A DNA stretch of 64,000 nucleotides from Anniella stebbinsi (taxonomy: Eukaryota; Chordata; Lepidosauria; Squamata; Anniellidae). The notes under the pieces were generated by a model that worked only from the letters and a program-made list of their open reading frames with translations, did no database searches and was not told where the DNA came from. The translations under genes and the position numbers were made by a program. Where the stretch lies: assembly GCA_029215795.1 (NCBI GenBank), contig JARDYH010000001.1, positions 227,877,654-227,941,653 of the forward strand. The letters run 5' to 3'. Shown here piece after piece: positions 34,847 through 46,157 of the stretch (the stretch's first letter is position 1; the number at the start of each line of letters is the position of its first letter).

Positions 34847-35227
34847 GGATATAGACAAATCAACAACTTTATAAATCAGCATTCTCTAGCAATGTCCTGC
34901 AATGGTCAGTGTTACTATGAACTCCTATAACATTGCATATTCACATCCATGTTCATTTACAGATGCGAAATAAAGAGTTAACCAAGTACAACAGGCCTTT
35001 TTGGAAAAGGAAAAGGCATCTAACAAATACAACAACAAAATCCCCCGAAACTCTTGGGAATTAGGCAAACATTGAATGTAAGTACTAGGAATGAGACAAA
35101 TATTGGATTAAGGCAAGCAGTGCCTGGGATTAAAATGTCAGTTCCAACCATGAAACTAGGATGGTATTGACAGCTGAAGATAAAGACAGAAGACCCAAAT
35201 AAGATTTCCTCAATTTCAGCACCTGAC
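34847..35227. other. Spacer
   Basis: Nothing recognised. Confidence 0.4.
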
Positions 35228-35600
35228 ATTTATTTATTTATTTATTATATTTCTAATCTGCCCAATGACCAATGTTATCTAGGCAGATTGCAAACAGTTA
35301 AAAGATTATAATGCCATAGAAACAGTTAAAAATATAAAATAAAATACAAATATGTAAAAGAACGCAATGCAATGCAACAAAGAGCACAGGAATCAATAAA
35401 ACCACCATAAAATCTAGAACTTAGGTCTCTAAAATGCCTGGGAGAAAAGCAAGCTCTTTGCCTGGCACTGAGCACATAACAATGTAGGAGCCCGATGAAA
35501 CTCTTTGGGGAGTTCATTCCATAAGTGGGGTGCCACAACTGAGAAGGCCCCCTCTCTTGTAGCCACCCGTCTGCCTTCCTTCAATGGGGGAGCCCATTTG
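35228..35600 (-). mobile_element. L2/CR1-group LINE 3' end
   Basis: Minus-strand reading gives an ORF2 C-terminus remnant (GTGGCACCCCACTTATGGAA; FLGIL-like tail), then a 3' UTR with GATAACATTGGTCATTGGGC, then an (AAAT)n tail at 35230-35247. It matches the general layout of 52582-53092. Confidence 0.75.
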
Positions 35601-38173
35601 CATTATTTAAGATAGATGCTTCAAATTCCTGAGACACAAAATGGACATAATTTGTAAGGCCATGGTGCACATCTGAAGAAAAAGCCTTGTAATAAAGCAT
35701 ATTTGTGACATCATAGCTTTGGCAGTTTTGGTGTGCTTGCTTTCTCACGTGCTTTCTCCAAGTAACTTAACGAATTTGTCTTTTAAATTGTGTATTTTCA
35801 GACATCACTCCTTTGTTGTCAACAATAATAATAGTTGAAATTTGTAATGTGTCTGCATTTCTTTGTGTTTTCTACTTAAGTACTTTTTGCTAAGTATTCT
35901 AGCACCACCAGAGATTGCCACACAGATTAAATCTTTTTAGCCTAACTTGCATTTCCTTGCTTCCGTGGGGTTGTGTTGTGAAAAATAATTTCTATACTGA
36001 ATTTAATGAAACCATGTCCCCCCTCCCCAATTAATCTATAGTTAAGATTGGCTATTGGTACACCTAGCATAAGATCGGGGTCTTTTCCGATTGCAGTTAA
36101 TTAATGTTCAGCATCTCCTTGTAAGGTTTTCTGTGTAGTACAATTGCATGTGCAATTACATCGTAAGCAGTCTGTGCTTACAGTACAATCCTGTACTGCA
36201 ATCCTGCACGTATAGTGCAATCCTCTATATAATTGGAAGCAAGTCCAGTTATGAACTCTTCTGCATGTTGCTTTGTGGCCCCAAAGTATACTTTATATGT
36301 GACTGTTGTCCTCATGTTGATTTTCTGACAAAGAAAAACAACAAATTTGAAATCTCTTTAAAACAAAACAACAACAGCAACAACAACGCCATCATTTTCT
36401 GTGAAATGCACCCAAATGAGTTGGGAGAGTTTGGCATGCAAGGTCACGGTCTCTTGTTCAGTACCACTGGGTGTGTCAACCTCTTGGCTTGTCTGTTGCT
36501 GTCCACCAGCTGTCCTTCTGGCATAATCCTTACTGCTGATGAGGCAGTAAGGAATGGAGGATTTAGCAGCCTCCTCCCAAGAAAGCGCCATCCAATTCTC
36601 CTCAATTGAATGGATGGATGGGATTACATTACATGCATTTTATGGATGGATGAGATTACATTTTGGAGAAATTGGTGGACTCTTTGGATGCTGTCAGGCT
36701 TATGAGGGTTTCCTATGTGGGAAAGAAATCATTTTCCTGGTCTTATATTTGTGTACAAAGACTAGTGGTTGATTTATATGCTTTCTGTCTTGAAGTGTTC
36801 AAAACAAAGGATGGGTATGTATAACTGGGTGCACTTGAGTGACTATTAATTACACTGAAAAGAAACACTCTGTGATTTAAAAAAAAATCTTTAAAGCCCT
36901 ATCTCATTCCGTGTGGTTCCTGGCTATTGTTAGCTTCTTATTCTCAAATAATCTATCAATAGGACAATAAATGTTAGTTGAAAAAATTACTATTCATCAT
37001 CATGTAGTATACATTAATAGAATAATTTAGTATTCACATGTCTCTAATTTTCCATACATAAAGGAATCTGTTCTGATCCTTTGTATATACAAGATCTTTT
37101 GCATGGTTTGATGAATGTGCACTCTGCATATGAGTTCCCTTCACAGAGAAAGGCATTAATTCACTTCAGCATCAGGACAGGAATACATACAATTCATATT
37201 AAGTCCGACCCCTCACATTCCATTTTCAGAAGATTTTGCAGCTTCCATCAGAACTGTAGATGGAAGAGACATTGCTGCTGAGGTTCGAAAATATCTGTCT
37301 TGGAATACGAATTTATCCAGACTGCAGTACACAATTGTATGCCCAGGTGAACTTCTTTTCCCTGAAAATACTGTTCTGTTTGCAATTTTAGAACTGAAAA
37401 TATTACAAGTGTATCAGCTTTTGTGCCCGTGCAGGCTGCATTGTTCAAACCCAGTGCTCAAAAAAGTCAGCTGCCACGTCAGCACATGTTCATTGTTTTT
37501 TGAAATTGAAATCTTTTAAATGGGTATGTAATTTACAGGAAAATAACCCGACTCCTGAGTCCTGACACCAACTAATTTCAATGGGAATTTCCAAGTTAGA
37601 AAAACTCGTGTATGGCCCAAGGGCAGGGCATGCATCATGTAAATGGGACCTTTAAAAAAGCAAATTGCAAGTCCAGCTCTTGAGAGAGAGAGAAAATCCA
37701 AACATCTTTGAGCCCGACCATTGCGGGGAGGGGGAAGCAAAACCCTTATCTGATGAACAACTAAACAATGAGTCAATTTAACAATTTGGCATATCAACAA
37801 AGGCATACAGGTACAAATTACCTACAGCAACCAATCCTGCAGGAGGAATCACTGAAAAATGTAAATGTTGTGACCTGGCAATTTTATGGATCCCAATTTT
37901 TGTGCTCCATTACAGTTCCATAGTGGCATTGTGATACTGCATCCTGGAAAGGAATCATACTTGCACAATTTATGAACTATTTCAAAACACCCACCCACCC
38001 ATCCCAGGATTATTTAATGCTGTTTGTAATTGCCAATCCATTTCTGATGTGAGTCACTCATCTGTAGATCTAAGAGGAATATTCATCATGGACTTGAAGT
38101 TTTATCTTTGGTTTAGCCTACCTTGTATCTTACTGACATTCAACACTCAAAACCTGATTTGTTCTTTTTCCTC
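35601..38173. other. Repeat-poor AT-rich stretch
   Basis: 2.6 kb with little recognisable repeat. Features are a TGGATGGATG patch at 36612-36650 with a short direct repeat of GATTACATT, and TACAATCCTGTACTGCAATC at 36183. No exon is identified. The frame at 36148-36609 has no domain. Confidence 0.45.
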
Positions 38174-38176
38174 TTT

Positions 38177-38531
38177 GGCCTCCTCCACACGAGACGTTTA
38201 ATGAGCCTTGAAGGCTCATTATAAATTTTACCTACACACGAGCGGAGCGCAAAACGGGCGTACAGGCGCGTTATCTCCCCGATAATGCGCATTTTCGAAC
38301 GCGCGTTAAATAGCGACTTTTATTTTGCTCCGGCCGTTAAAGCGCATTTTCGCTGTGTGAACAAGCGATTATGCGCATTAACTACCTGTAAAGTGCTTTT
38401 TGGGCATCTTTTAATGCACTTCGCCGCTTCTCGCCGCCTCCCGTGCAGAGGGATTAGGCGTAAATGCGCCTCCGCGAAAATGCGCATAATCCCCGAACCG
38501 GGCGCAAAAGCGCATCCTTGTGGAGGGGGCC
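38177..38531. mobile_element. 355-bp CpG-rich TIR element, TSD TTT
   Basis: The ends GGCCTCCTCCACACGAG and TCCTTGTGGAGGGGGCC are inverted repeats with TTT on both sides (38174-38176, 38532-38534). The interior is dense in GCGCATTTTCG/CGAAAATGCGC modules in both orientations (about 38286, 38341, 38465, 38476), which could pair. No coding capacity. Probably related to the 3-bp-TSD group. Confidence 0.8.
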
Positions 38532-38602
38532 TTTGTGTCCATGCCTTATTTATTCTATACACATTGATCAGTGCAAGCAAAATTGTACTGAGTTCATTTA
38601 AA

Positions 38603-38922
38603 TAGGCTGATCATATGAAAAGGAGGACAGGGCTCATGTAACTTTAACAGTTGTAGAGAAAAGGGAATTTCAGCCAGTGTCATTTGTATGCAATTAGTTC
38701 CTGGTGAAATTCCCTCTTCATCACAACAGTTAAAGTTGCAGGCACTATACTAGAGTGACCATATACAGAAGAAGACAGGGCCCCTGCAACTTTAACTGTT
38801 GTGATGAAGAGGAAATTCCACCAGGGACTAATTGCATACAAATGACACTGGCTGAAATTCCCTTTTCTCTACCACTGTTAAAGTTACATGAGCCCTGTCC
38901 TCCTTTTCATATGGTCAGCCTA
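38603..38922 (+). mobile_element. Foldback hAT MITE copy 4 (320 bp)
   Basis: The termini here are TAGGCTGATCATATGAAAAG and CTTTTCATATGGTCAGCCTA, a subfamily variant of TAGGGTGACC. Arms and centre match the other copies. ATTTAA is shared by the flanks, but the 8-bp TSD is imperfect (CATTTAAA versus ATTTAAGA). Confidence 0.9.
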
Positions 38923-38969
38923 ATTTAAGATTTTTTTTGACTAACATCAGAGGTTTACACCTAGTCTTA

Positions 38970-39539
38970 GGGGGAATCTACACGGAGTGTTGTTGTGTTA
39001 AAAACCGGTCAGGTAAGAGTTTTAAATATTGTCATAGTAAAACATCTTAGGCCACATTTCTCCTGTACTCACGTTACAGGAGAAAACTTCTTCAGTCTTT
39101 AAAGTGGTGTGTGGGGTCACACACTCTTCTGTCCTGTATCTTTCTCTTTCATTTTTACAGTGAGTTTAGGGCAAGGCATTGTGGCCGTTGTAGTTCAGTC
39201 ACCACTTCCTCCTTTGTTCCTCTGTCATACCCTAGCGAGTATAGGGCAAGGCACTGTGGCCGTTGTAGTTCAGTCACCCACTTCCTCTTTCTTCCCCACC
39301 AATCAACTGCTAAGCATTTGGGCGCCGGTTAACGAAGCACTGCCCCCACGAATCACAAACAGTAAGGAAGGACACATTATTTTACTTAAAACGATTTATT
39401 AAAAGTGAAATCGTTGTATATAACTGAAGGGAGTTTTAAAAAACCTCAGATATACAACGTTATAGGGAGTGTGTCATGTGGCCCAAAGAGTTTTCATAAC
39501 CCTTATAAAATGTTAAAAACCTAGCGTGTAGATCGGCCC
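38970..39539. mobile_element. 570-bp TIR element, TSD TTA
   Basis: The right end GTGTAGATCGGCCC and left end GGGGGAATCTACAC are inverted repeats. TTA is exactly duplicated (38967-38969, 39540-39542). Inside, a unit of about 75 bp is tandemly doubled (TAGGGCAAGGCATTGTGGCC at 39167 and TAGGGCAAGGCACTGTGGCC at 39242). Nearly the same element recurs at 62765-63327. TTA TSD and TIR suggest PIF/Harbinger; no transposase is encoded. Confidence 0.9.
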
Positions 39540-39547
39540 TTAGATGG

Positions 39548-40605
39548 AGTTGCACTTCTACCTGCTTAGGTTGGTATGCCAGCTGTGGCCCTATCTGGAG
39601 AGGACGGACCTTGCCTCAGTTATCCATGTCCATGCTAGACTACTGTAATGTGCTGTATGTGGGGCTGCTTTTGTAGACAGTTTGGAAACTTCAACTGGGG
39701 CAGAATGCACCTGCCCAAGTACTGGTAGGAGTGAGGCAATCTGATCATATAATGCCTATATTTAGGCTGACCATCTGAAAAGGAGGACAGGGCTCATATA
39801 ACTTTAACAGTTGTAGAGAAAAGGGAATTTCAGCCAGTGTCATTTGTATGCAATTAGTTCCTGGTGATATTCCCTCTTCATCACAACAGTTAAAGTTGCA
39901 GAGCCCTGCCTTCTTTTGTATAGGGTCACTCTAGTATAGTGCCTGAACCTTTAACAGTTGTGATGAGGAGGGAATTTCACCAGGAACTAATTACATACAA
40001 ATGACACCTGCTGAAATTCCCTTTTCTCTACAACTGTTAAAGTTATATGAGCCCTGTCCTCCTTTTCAGATGGTCAGCCTACCTATATTGTGCCAGCTGC
40101 ACTGGTTATTGGTGTGTTTCTGAGCCCAATTCAAAGTGCTGGTTTTTTTACTTTTAAAGCTCTAAACGATTTGAGATCTAGTTACTTGAAGGACCATCTT
40201 CACCCATATCAGCCTGCCCACACTTTAAGATGAGAAAGACAGGCCTTTCTCAATTGCCCACCTGTGAGGGCAATTAGGTGGGTGTCCAAACAGGAGAAGG
40301 TCTTCTCTGTGGTGGCCCCAAACCTCTGGAACAAACTTTCATCAGAGGTCCAACATGCACCATCCTTGCAGGCTTTCAAGAAGGCCTTAAAAACATTTTA
40401 TTTTACTATGGCATTCCCTTATGCTGTTATTGCTGCTATTGTTGTTTCTGCTGGTTTTATTGTTTTAATTGCGATTTTATGGTGAATATGTTTTTATTGC
40501 TTTTAATATTTTATGTATTTTATTGTTGTAAGCCACCTTGTGAGGGCCTCTGCCCTGAAAGGCGGCCAAGAAATATTTTAAACGAACAAACAAACAAACA
40601 ATAAT
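39548..40605 (+). mobile_element. L2/CR1-group LINE 3' part, split by a hAT MITE
   Basis: Plus-strand ORF2 remnant in several frames: SMLDYCNVLYVGLL-like before the insertion (about 39629-39670), then after it LHWLLVCF..QFKVLVFLL-like and EKVFSVVAPNLWNKLSSEVQ (about 40297). The 3' UTR has TAAGCCACCTTGTGAGGGCC and an (AAAC)n/(AAT)n tail. The DNA reads continuously if 39763-40089 is skipped. Confidence 0.88.
39763..40081 (-). mobile_element. Foldback hAT MITE copy 5 (319 bp), TSD CCTATATT
   Basis: Termini TAGGCTGACCATCTGAAAAG and perfect complement. The exact 8-bp TSD CCTATATT lies at 39755-39762 and 40082-40089. It is inserted into an L2 fragment, so it is younger than that L2 copy. The centre is in the same orientation as copy 1. 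Confidence 0.96.
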
Positions 40606-42257
40606 AAAAATCTTGCACCACAGCTCTGTGCAGGCTTTTGAAAGTTGTACATGTAGAGGGGAGTAGGGATACATGTTCCTGTCACTCCCTTTCATTTGTG
40701 ACCTCCTCATATTGAAGGGGAAGGTCTGTAAAGGGTTATAACTGCCTACAAATGAACACAAATCAGGGTTCTCAAATGTGCAGAACTTCATAAATGTGTT
40801 CACTTGACCATGGTTATAGTTCCTTTGGGAGGTCACAAGTGGAGGGGGAGGGGCTAGAATGTATGTTGCCACTCCCTTGCAGGCTTAGAACGTTTGAATG
40901 CCTGAACAGGGCTTATGTGAGTGGCAAAGATGAGTATTTCGACATGATCCCTCCTTTTATGATCTTAATGGGTCCTTTATCTTTGATCTGATTGCTCTCA
41001 TTGCTTGGACTAGAGCCTGCCTGGCGCTTATGACTCCAGAGCTGAACAAAGTCCATCCACCTTGTCTGGTGGCCCTCTGCGAGCTCCACAAATGTCCTGC
41101 TTGCATTGAGTGACTGAGGAATTGTCAACCACTTGACAGACCAAAATACATACTTGGGAACTTGCTCAGTGGACCTCCAGTTGTGCAAAGGAGATTAGAT
41201 CCAAAGCTATTTGGAGGGTCTGTTCCATTTCCACCTAAGCCCTGCTTGAACAAGAAGGTTTTTCTGAACTATGGCCTACTACAATCAGGCACAACTGAAT
41301 ACATTTTGCTGTTTGGAGTGAAGAACAAGATGGCATCCCCCATTCCATGTACAGTTTCTGACCAGACTGCTAGTTGAATCTTGCTTCAATATTGGCAATA
41401 GGACAGCATCTTTCATAGCACCTGAAGACAGCAGGCAAGATTAGGAGGTAGAGGGCAGACTAGTTTGGGTGTCTCAGGAGGAAAGCAGGGGGTTGCCACC
41501 CTCACCTCTAGCATCCACTGCCTGATGGTCAAGCTGCCCTTGATTCCTGTATTCTTTGGTCTGGCTTGCTTCAGGACCCTGCCTCCTGATTTGCCCTGAG
41601 GTTCTGACTTGTTTTTGGTTCTCACTACTGATTGATACCTCATTTTCTTGGCCTTGCCTCATGACTCACCACAGACTGCTGCCCCCAGCCAGCCCTGACA
41701 TTGAAGGTCATGGGATAAAATTACCCATAGCCCCTCCACATCTATGATTCTAAGGCTGAACCCACCTTTTTATAGGGCAGAAAACATATCTAATGGTTGG
41801 TTCAAATTACAAAAGAAATGCAGCAACAATATTGAAAGAAGCCTACATGAAGTCATGAACCTGAATGAGAAATTGATGCCTTATTTATTAGATAGCAATC
41901 ACCTCCATAATATGCTGGAAGATAAACGATGAGCCATTCTTCCAGGATCTCAAGGCAGAGGAGGGATGTTGCACTTGACATAGTGATTATTGATAGCCAT
42001 GATAAAGTTCTAAACATCGAACAATGAAAACCCCAAAAGCAATACTAAAAAAATGGTGGGGTGGAAAATTATGGGAAACGTTAGGACTGTTTCATCTCAG
42101 TACCTCTGCCTCATTATACTATCAGAAAAATGTAAAATACATAGACTAGATAAATGTCTTATTAAGCCTTTTGCTGCTTTTCTCTGGGAGCTTGGAGATG
42201 TGCTTGAATAATGAAAAATATAGAAGCACTTTTATCATATGGTGCAGGTGGCAGTTG
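40606..42257. other. Spacer, nothing recognised
   Basis: No gene or clear repeat. Frames at 41162-41377 and 41474-41662 have no domains. 41396-41700 may be an old dispersed repeat but has no second copy in the window. Confidence 0.4.
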
Positions 42258-42574
42258 GTAACACTGACAAGCCATTTTGCTGCTCATAGTGAGTAGCAAA
42301 ATGAGGTAGGCTAGGATGTAGTAGAAAAGTTAAATGCAGAACAAATGTTGTTGAAGTAATTTGTAAAATACATGAAAATAACATTATATTAACTTCTTAG
42401 CAAGAACTCTAGGAATGCTCCACATGAACTTGTCTGTATATTAAGATCATCATTGGAAGGCCTACTCATTGGCCTGCCATTAAGATTTCTAAGCTCAATG
42501 AGTACTAGAGATAGGGACTTCTCAGTGGTGGCCCCTGCTCTGTAGAAGCCCCTATTTAGCTGACTCCATCTTTT
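42258..42574 (+). repeat. 317-bp segment duplicated at 51216-51532
   Basis: The segment matches 51216-51532 base for base except for two substitutions (in GGATGTAG/GGATGGAG and ACTAGAG/ACTATAG), with a constant offset of 8,958 and no indel. Its right half overlaps a LINE fragment (see 42448-42712), which continues past 42574 here but not in the other copy. This makes the present site the probable source. Confidence 0.95.
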
Positions 42575-42712
42575 ACTTCTTTTTAAGATGTCTTTAAAGA
42601 CATCTTTGTTTTCTTTAGCTAGAATGCCATTAAGTGTGTTTTCCTGCATGTAATATTTGAAACATGTTCCTTCCAGGAGCCTCAATTGCTGTGGCAAGGG
42701 TTAATTGTGATT
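42448..42712 (+). mobile_element. L2/CR1-group LINE 3' fragment
   Basis: The plus strand reads MSTRDRDFSVVAPAL, a stop in place of the usual W, KPLF, and after a frame change FKMSLKTSLFSLARMPL. This is the L2/CR1-group ORF2 C-terminal signature. A short 3' region follows. It is decayed and 5'-truncated. Confidence 0.7.
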
Positions 42713-42796
42713 GTTTCTCCCTTGGGTACTAGTACCCATCGCAGTGATTGGCCAAAGTTCTAGGCATCTGAACATAATATGTGCAGATAATTTAAT

Positions 42797-42802
<6 letters not shown>

Positions 42803-42832
<30 letters not shown>
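42803..42832. repeat. (AT)n microsatellite
   Basis: About 14 AT dinucleotides. Confidence 0.95.
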
Positions 42833-42836
<4 letters not shown>

Positions 42837-43320
42837 AATTCAGAATGAATGAAAGGAAAGAGTTCTGGGTAAAAATAATACACCCCATGTAGCATTTTCA
42901 CAGTCCCAATGTCCACTGGATTTTTATTTTAGAATGTCTGTCAGGAAGAACATCTGAGGTTGTGGCGGTATTAGGAACATGGGAAATCATAATTCACATT
43001 GGAAAGAAAGTAAACCATATTATATAGAACTCATGAAGTTTGACCATGATTTCTGACAAATTTGGGAGAGAGGAAGAGACAGAACAAACACTTTCGAACT
43101 ACAATTCCAGTGATGCAACCTAAAATTAAATTTGCCTTTTTTTGCATCGTATCACACTGCTGACTCATAGCCAAGTTCCCCCCCCTTAACGGGAAGCGAT
43201 GAATTGTGGGGGGCAAGCAGGTCGGCAGTGAAACGAGAAAGGCTGGTAAAGAGCAGCTGCACAGCCCCAGCAGCAGCTCAACCCCAGCAGCAGCATCTCC
43301 TTCCCAGGAGGGGACTGCTG
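42833..43320. other. Spacer
   Basis: A Ser/Gln-rich frame at 43206-43520 arises from CAGCAGCAG-rich DNA (about 43254-43295). No gene recognised. Confidence 0.4.
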
Positions 43321-43665
43321 AGCCATTTAGCCCAGCATTCCATTCACACAGTGGCCAACCAGCTGTCTCCCAGAAACCCACAAGCAGGACATGGGTGCAA
43401 CAGCACCCTCCTGCCCATGTTCTCCAGCAACTGTTGTATATAGGCTTACTGCCTCTGATACTGGAGGTAGTACATAGCCATCAGCCTCCTCCTCCAGGAA
43501 TTTATTTAAACCCCTTTTAAAGCCATCCAAATTGAGGGCCATTTCTAGGGAACTCCATAGTTTAACTATGCATTGTCTGTCCTGAAACTCCCACCAATCA
43601 GCTTCATGGGATGACCCCGGCTTCTATTATTTTGAAAGAGGGAGAAAAATGTCTCTCTAGCCACA
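43321..43665 (-). repeat. Interspersed repeat R, longest copy
   Basis: Contains the block shared with 1730-1918 and 30025-30155. It extends into CCTTTTAAAGCCATCCAAAT, CTCCATAGTTTAACTATGCA and GATGACCCCGGCTTCTATTA. No reading frame is conserved between copies, so it is treated as a noncoding dispersed repeat of unknown family. Confidence 0.65.
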
Positions 43666-43998
43666 GTTTCCACATTTTTTACACCTCTGCCAGCATGGCC
43701 AATGGTCAGGACTGCTGGGAGGTGAAGTCCAAAACATCTGGATATCTATTTTTACCAACCCCTACTTTGGATAACATAAACCAAACAACAACAACAACAA
43801 CCAACTTTCCATCAGAAACTCAGCATTCCTGCTCCTGAAGAGTGAATTAGAAAAGAACAATGGGAAAAATGGCACAGTTCTAATATATTACGTCAATGTC
43901 CCAAAGCACTGTGATTGGAGAGAGTCCTTCCCTGGTTGGAAGTTAGAGTTGTGGGCCACACAAAACTACACCCCTCCTCTCTCGCCTTCCTGCCTGGC
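43666..43998. other. Spacer with a hAT half-palindrome
   Basis: 43690-43745 (GCCAGCATGGCCAATGGTCA, GAAGTCCAAAACATCTGG) resembles the right half of the 29805-29938 element. An (ACA)n patch lies at 43786-43803. No gene. Confidence 0.45.
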
Positions 43999-44359
43999 TA
44001 GGGTGACCATACATCTAGTTTTTTCCGGGTTTGTCTGGGTTATTGTCCTCTCCTGGGACATCTGTTTTTTTTCAAAAAAAATTTTAAATAACGTCTGGGG
44101 AAAATCCCATTCCAGTTGCTCTGGAAATCTCGTGTCTTGGGAAACTTACAGGAAAAGGTTTCTGACATCTCGTGAAGCTTCCCAAAACATCTGGACCAGA
44201 TGCAAAAGAGAGCAGGGCTCCTGCAGCTTTAACTGTTGTGATGAAGAAGGAATTTCACCAGGAGCTGCATGCATACAAATGACACCTGCTGAAATTCCCT
44301 TTTCAATGCAACTGATAAAGACACAGGAGACCTGTCCTCCTTTTCATATGGTCACCCTA
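43999..44359. mobile_element. Chimeric hAT-like element
   Basis: The left terminus TAGGGTGACCATACATCTAG leads into unrelated DNA (CTGGGTTATTGTCCTCTCCT, CCGGGTTTGTC). The right 155 bp (44205-44359) is a single unit of the foldback hAT family with terminus CATATGGTCACCCTA. No matching 8-bp flanks are found (TGCCTGGC versus CCCTTATT), so two partial elements may be joined. Confidence 0.6.
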
Positions 44360-44447
44360 CCCTTATTCCCTTCCCTGATTGTTCTCCTCTTTTTCCTTTA
44401 TCCTAGGAAGGTTCTGTGTCTTGTGTCACCTTAAAAACAGAGTTACT
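44360..44447. other. Short spacer
   Basis: Nothing recognised. Confidence 0.35.
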
Positions 44448-44515
44448 GCACAATCCTAAATTTGTCTACTCAGAAGTCCCTCTGAGTTCAGTAGGACTTA
44501 CTCAGAGGTAAATAT
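44448..44515. repeat. Short palindromic repeat (ACTCAGAAGTAAGT type)
   Basis: CACAATCCTAAATTTGTCTA, CTCAGAAGTCCCTCTGAGTT and GTAGGACTTACTCAGAGGTA fit the family at 30545-30620. Confidence 0.6.
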
Positions 44516-44715
44516 GAAAAGGAAGGAGTAAGGGTTATCACTGAAGGCACTTCAGAAATAAGATGCTATGGGATCTATAATCATGATGACTGCCCCTAAA
44601 CATATACAAGTGCCTCTCCTTCAATCCTGTATATCTGCATTTCAGTCCCAGTCAAATAATCAAAACACCAAACAAGGCAGGTTTTCCATGGGTAAACTCT
44701 GTACATGGTCACAGA

Positions 44716-44717
<2 letters not shown>
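44516..44717. other. Spacer
   Basis: Nothing recognised. Confidence 0.35.

Positions 44718-44718
<1 letters not shown>

Positions 44719-44756
<38 letters not shown>
44719..44756. repeat. (AT)n microsatellite
   Basis: About 19 AT dinucleotides. Confidence 0.95.
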
Positions 44757-44758
<2 letters not shown>

Positions 44759-45394
44759 CTTTTTATAACAAAATGGTGCTTACTCCTTAATAAGTGTGTT
44801 CAGGATCAGGGCAACAGAAGGAAATCGTATTTTATTCCTGTAGGCATGATGGTGTGACATGATGAGTTAAAACCACTATCTTCTGCATATTTAGGCAAGA
44901 AAAAGTCCCACAACTCCCAGAATCTCCTAGCAGGGCTAGCTGGAGAATACTGGACTTGTAGGGCTTTTTTCTGTCTAAACAGTCATAAGATTCACTTTAA
45001 GTGAGTTTAAAATGTGAAAGTCTGGACATGTGTGGAAACATAAAAAAATTAACATGGTTGCCATTCCTCCTCCTCCTCTTCCTCCTCCTTCTTGCATTAG
45101 AACTGTAGCAGCTGTGCAATGTGGAAATGAAGTGATGCATTTTAAGATATAAATGGAATTGTAAGACCATTACATCTAGCACCCAAAATTGCTTAACAAC
45201 ACAGTGTAAGCTGGTGCCTGACTGGGCAGAGAGAGGTGCCCAGCAGCCAAATACTGCATTTTGCCATCGTAGACTGAGGCTCCTGGCAAGCGGTGAGCAG
45301 GTACACTGGCTACTGACATGTTCAATGGAGTGCCAGAGGCCTTCCTCACCTGTTGCTTCTTCCAAGCTAGCCCAGGTCCCTTATCTGGCATAGG
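44757..45394. other. Spacer
   Basis: A (TCC)n patch lies at 45065-45090. 44905-44965 (CACAACTCCCAGAATCTCCT, CTGGACTTGTAGGG) is a hAT-like half-palindrome. No gene. Confidence 0.4.
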
Positions 45395-45402
45395 GGGACA
45401 GA

Positions 45403-45722
45403 TATGTTGACCAGATAAAATCCAGGTCAGGGCTCATGTAACTTTAACAGTTGTAGAGAAAAGGGAATTTCAGCTAGTGTCATTTGTATGCAATTAGTTA
45501 CTGGTGATAATCTCTCTTCATCACAACAATTAAAGTTGCAGGCACTATACTAGAGTGACCATATACAAAAGAAGGCAGGGCCTCTGCAACTTTAACTGTG
45601 GTGATGAAGAGGGAATTTCACCAGGAACTAATGGCATACAAATGACACTGGCTGAAATTCCCTTTTCTCTACAATTGTTAAAGTTACATGAGCCCTGACC
45701 TGGATTTTATCTGGTCACGCTA
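45403..45722 (+). mobile_element. Foldback hAT MITE copy 6 (320 bp), TSD GGGACAGA
   Basis: Termini TATGTTGACCAG (mutated from TAGGGTGACCAG) and CTGGTCACGCTA. Exact TSD GGGACAGA at 45395-45402 and 45723-45730. Arms and centre as in copy 3. Confidence 0.95.
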
Positions 45723-45730
45723 GGGACAGA

Positions 45731-46000
45731 AGTGGTTTCGCTGCCCAAAAGAGATGTGAGCAACAATGTCTGGACTAGGGGGCAAGGTAATATGTTACTG
45801 CATAGTGTGGCTTGGCTTGTTTGAATGTGTCTGGATCTCCTAGACTCTGAAAGCATCTTTCTGGAGAGTATCTGCTGGTTGCATGATTCACGAGGCTAGG
45901 TTCTGGTGGGTACATAGTCCTTGATAGAAGGGGCTTGCACGTGCTAGAGAAAGGTAAACAGATGTGAAGAAGCAAAGGGACCTCTTGTTCTTTTGTTTTC
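45731..46000. other. Spacer at the L1 3' flank
   Basis: Nothing recognised. Confidence 0.4.
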
Positions 46001-46157
46001 TTTTTTTTATTATTTTTTTATTTTTTTTTTAATATTTTTTTTTATTAATTTCAACATAAACATACACAATATATAAACAATAATATAAAATAAAATAAAA
46101 TAAAACAAACTTCCCCCTTCGACTACCCCCTGTGCACCCCCCCCATCCGAGACCATC

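Noticed and set aside
36148..36609. 153-aa frame
   Set aside because: No domain, begins in low-complexity DNA, interrupted by Lys/Asn-rich runs from A-rich DNA.
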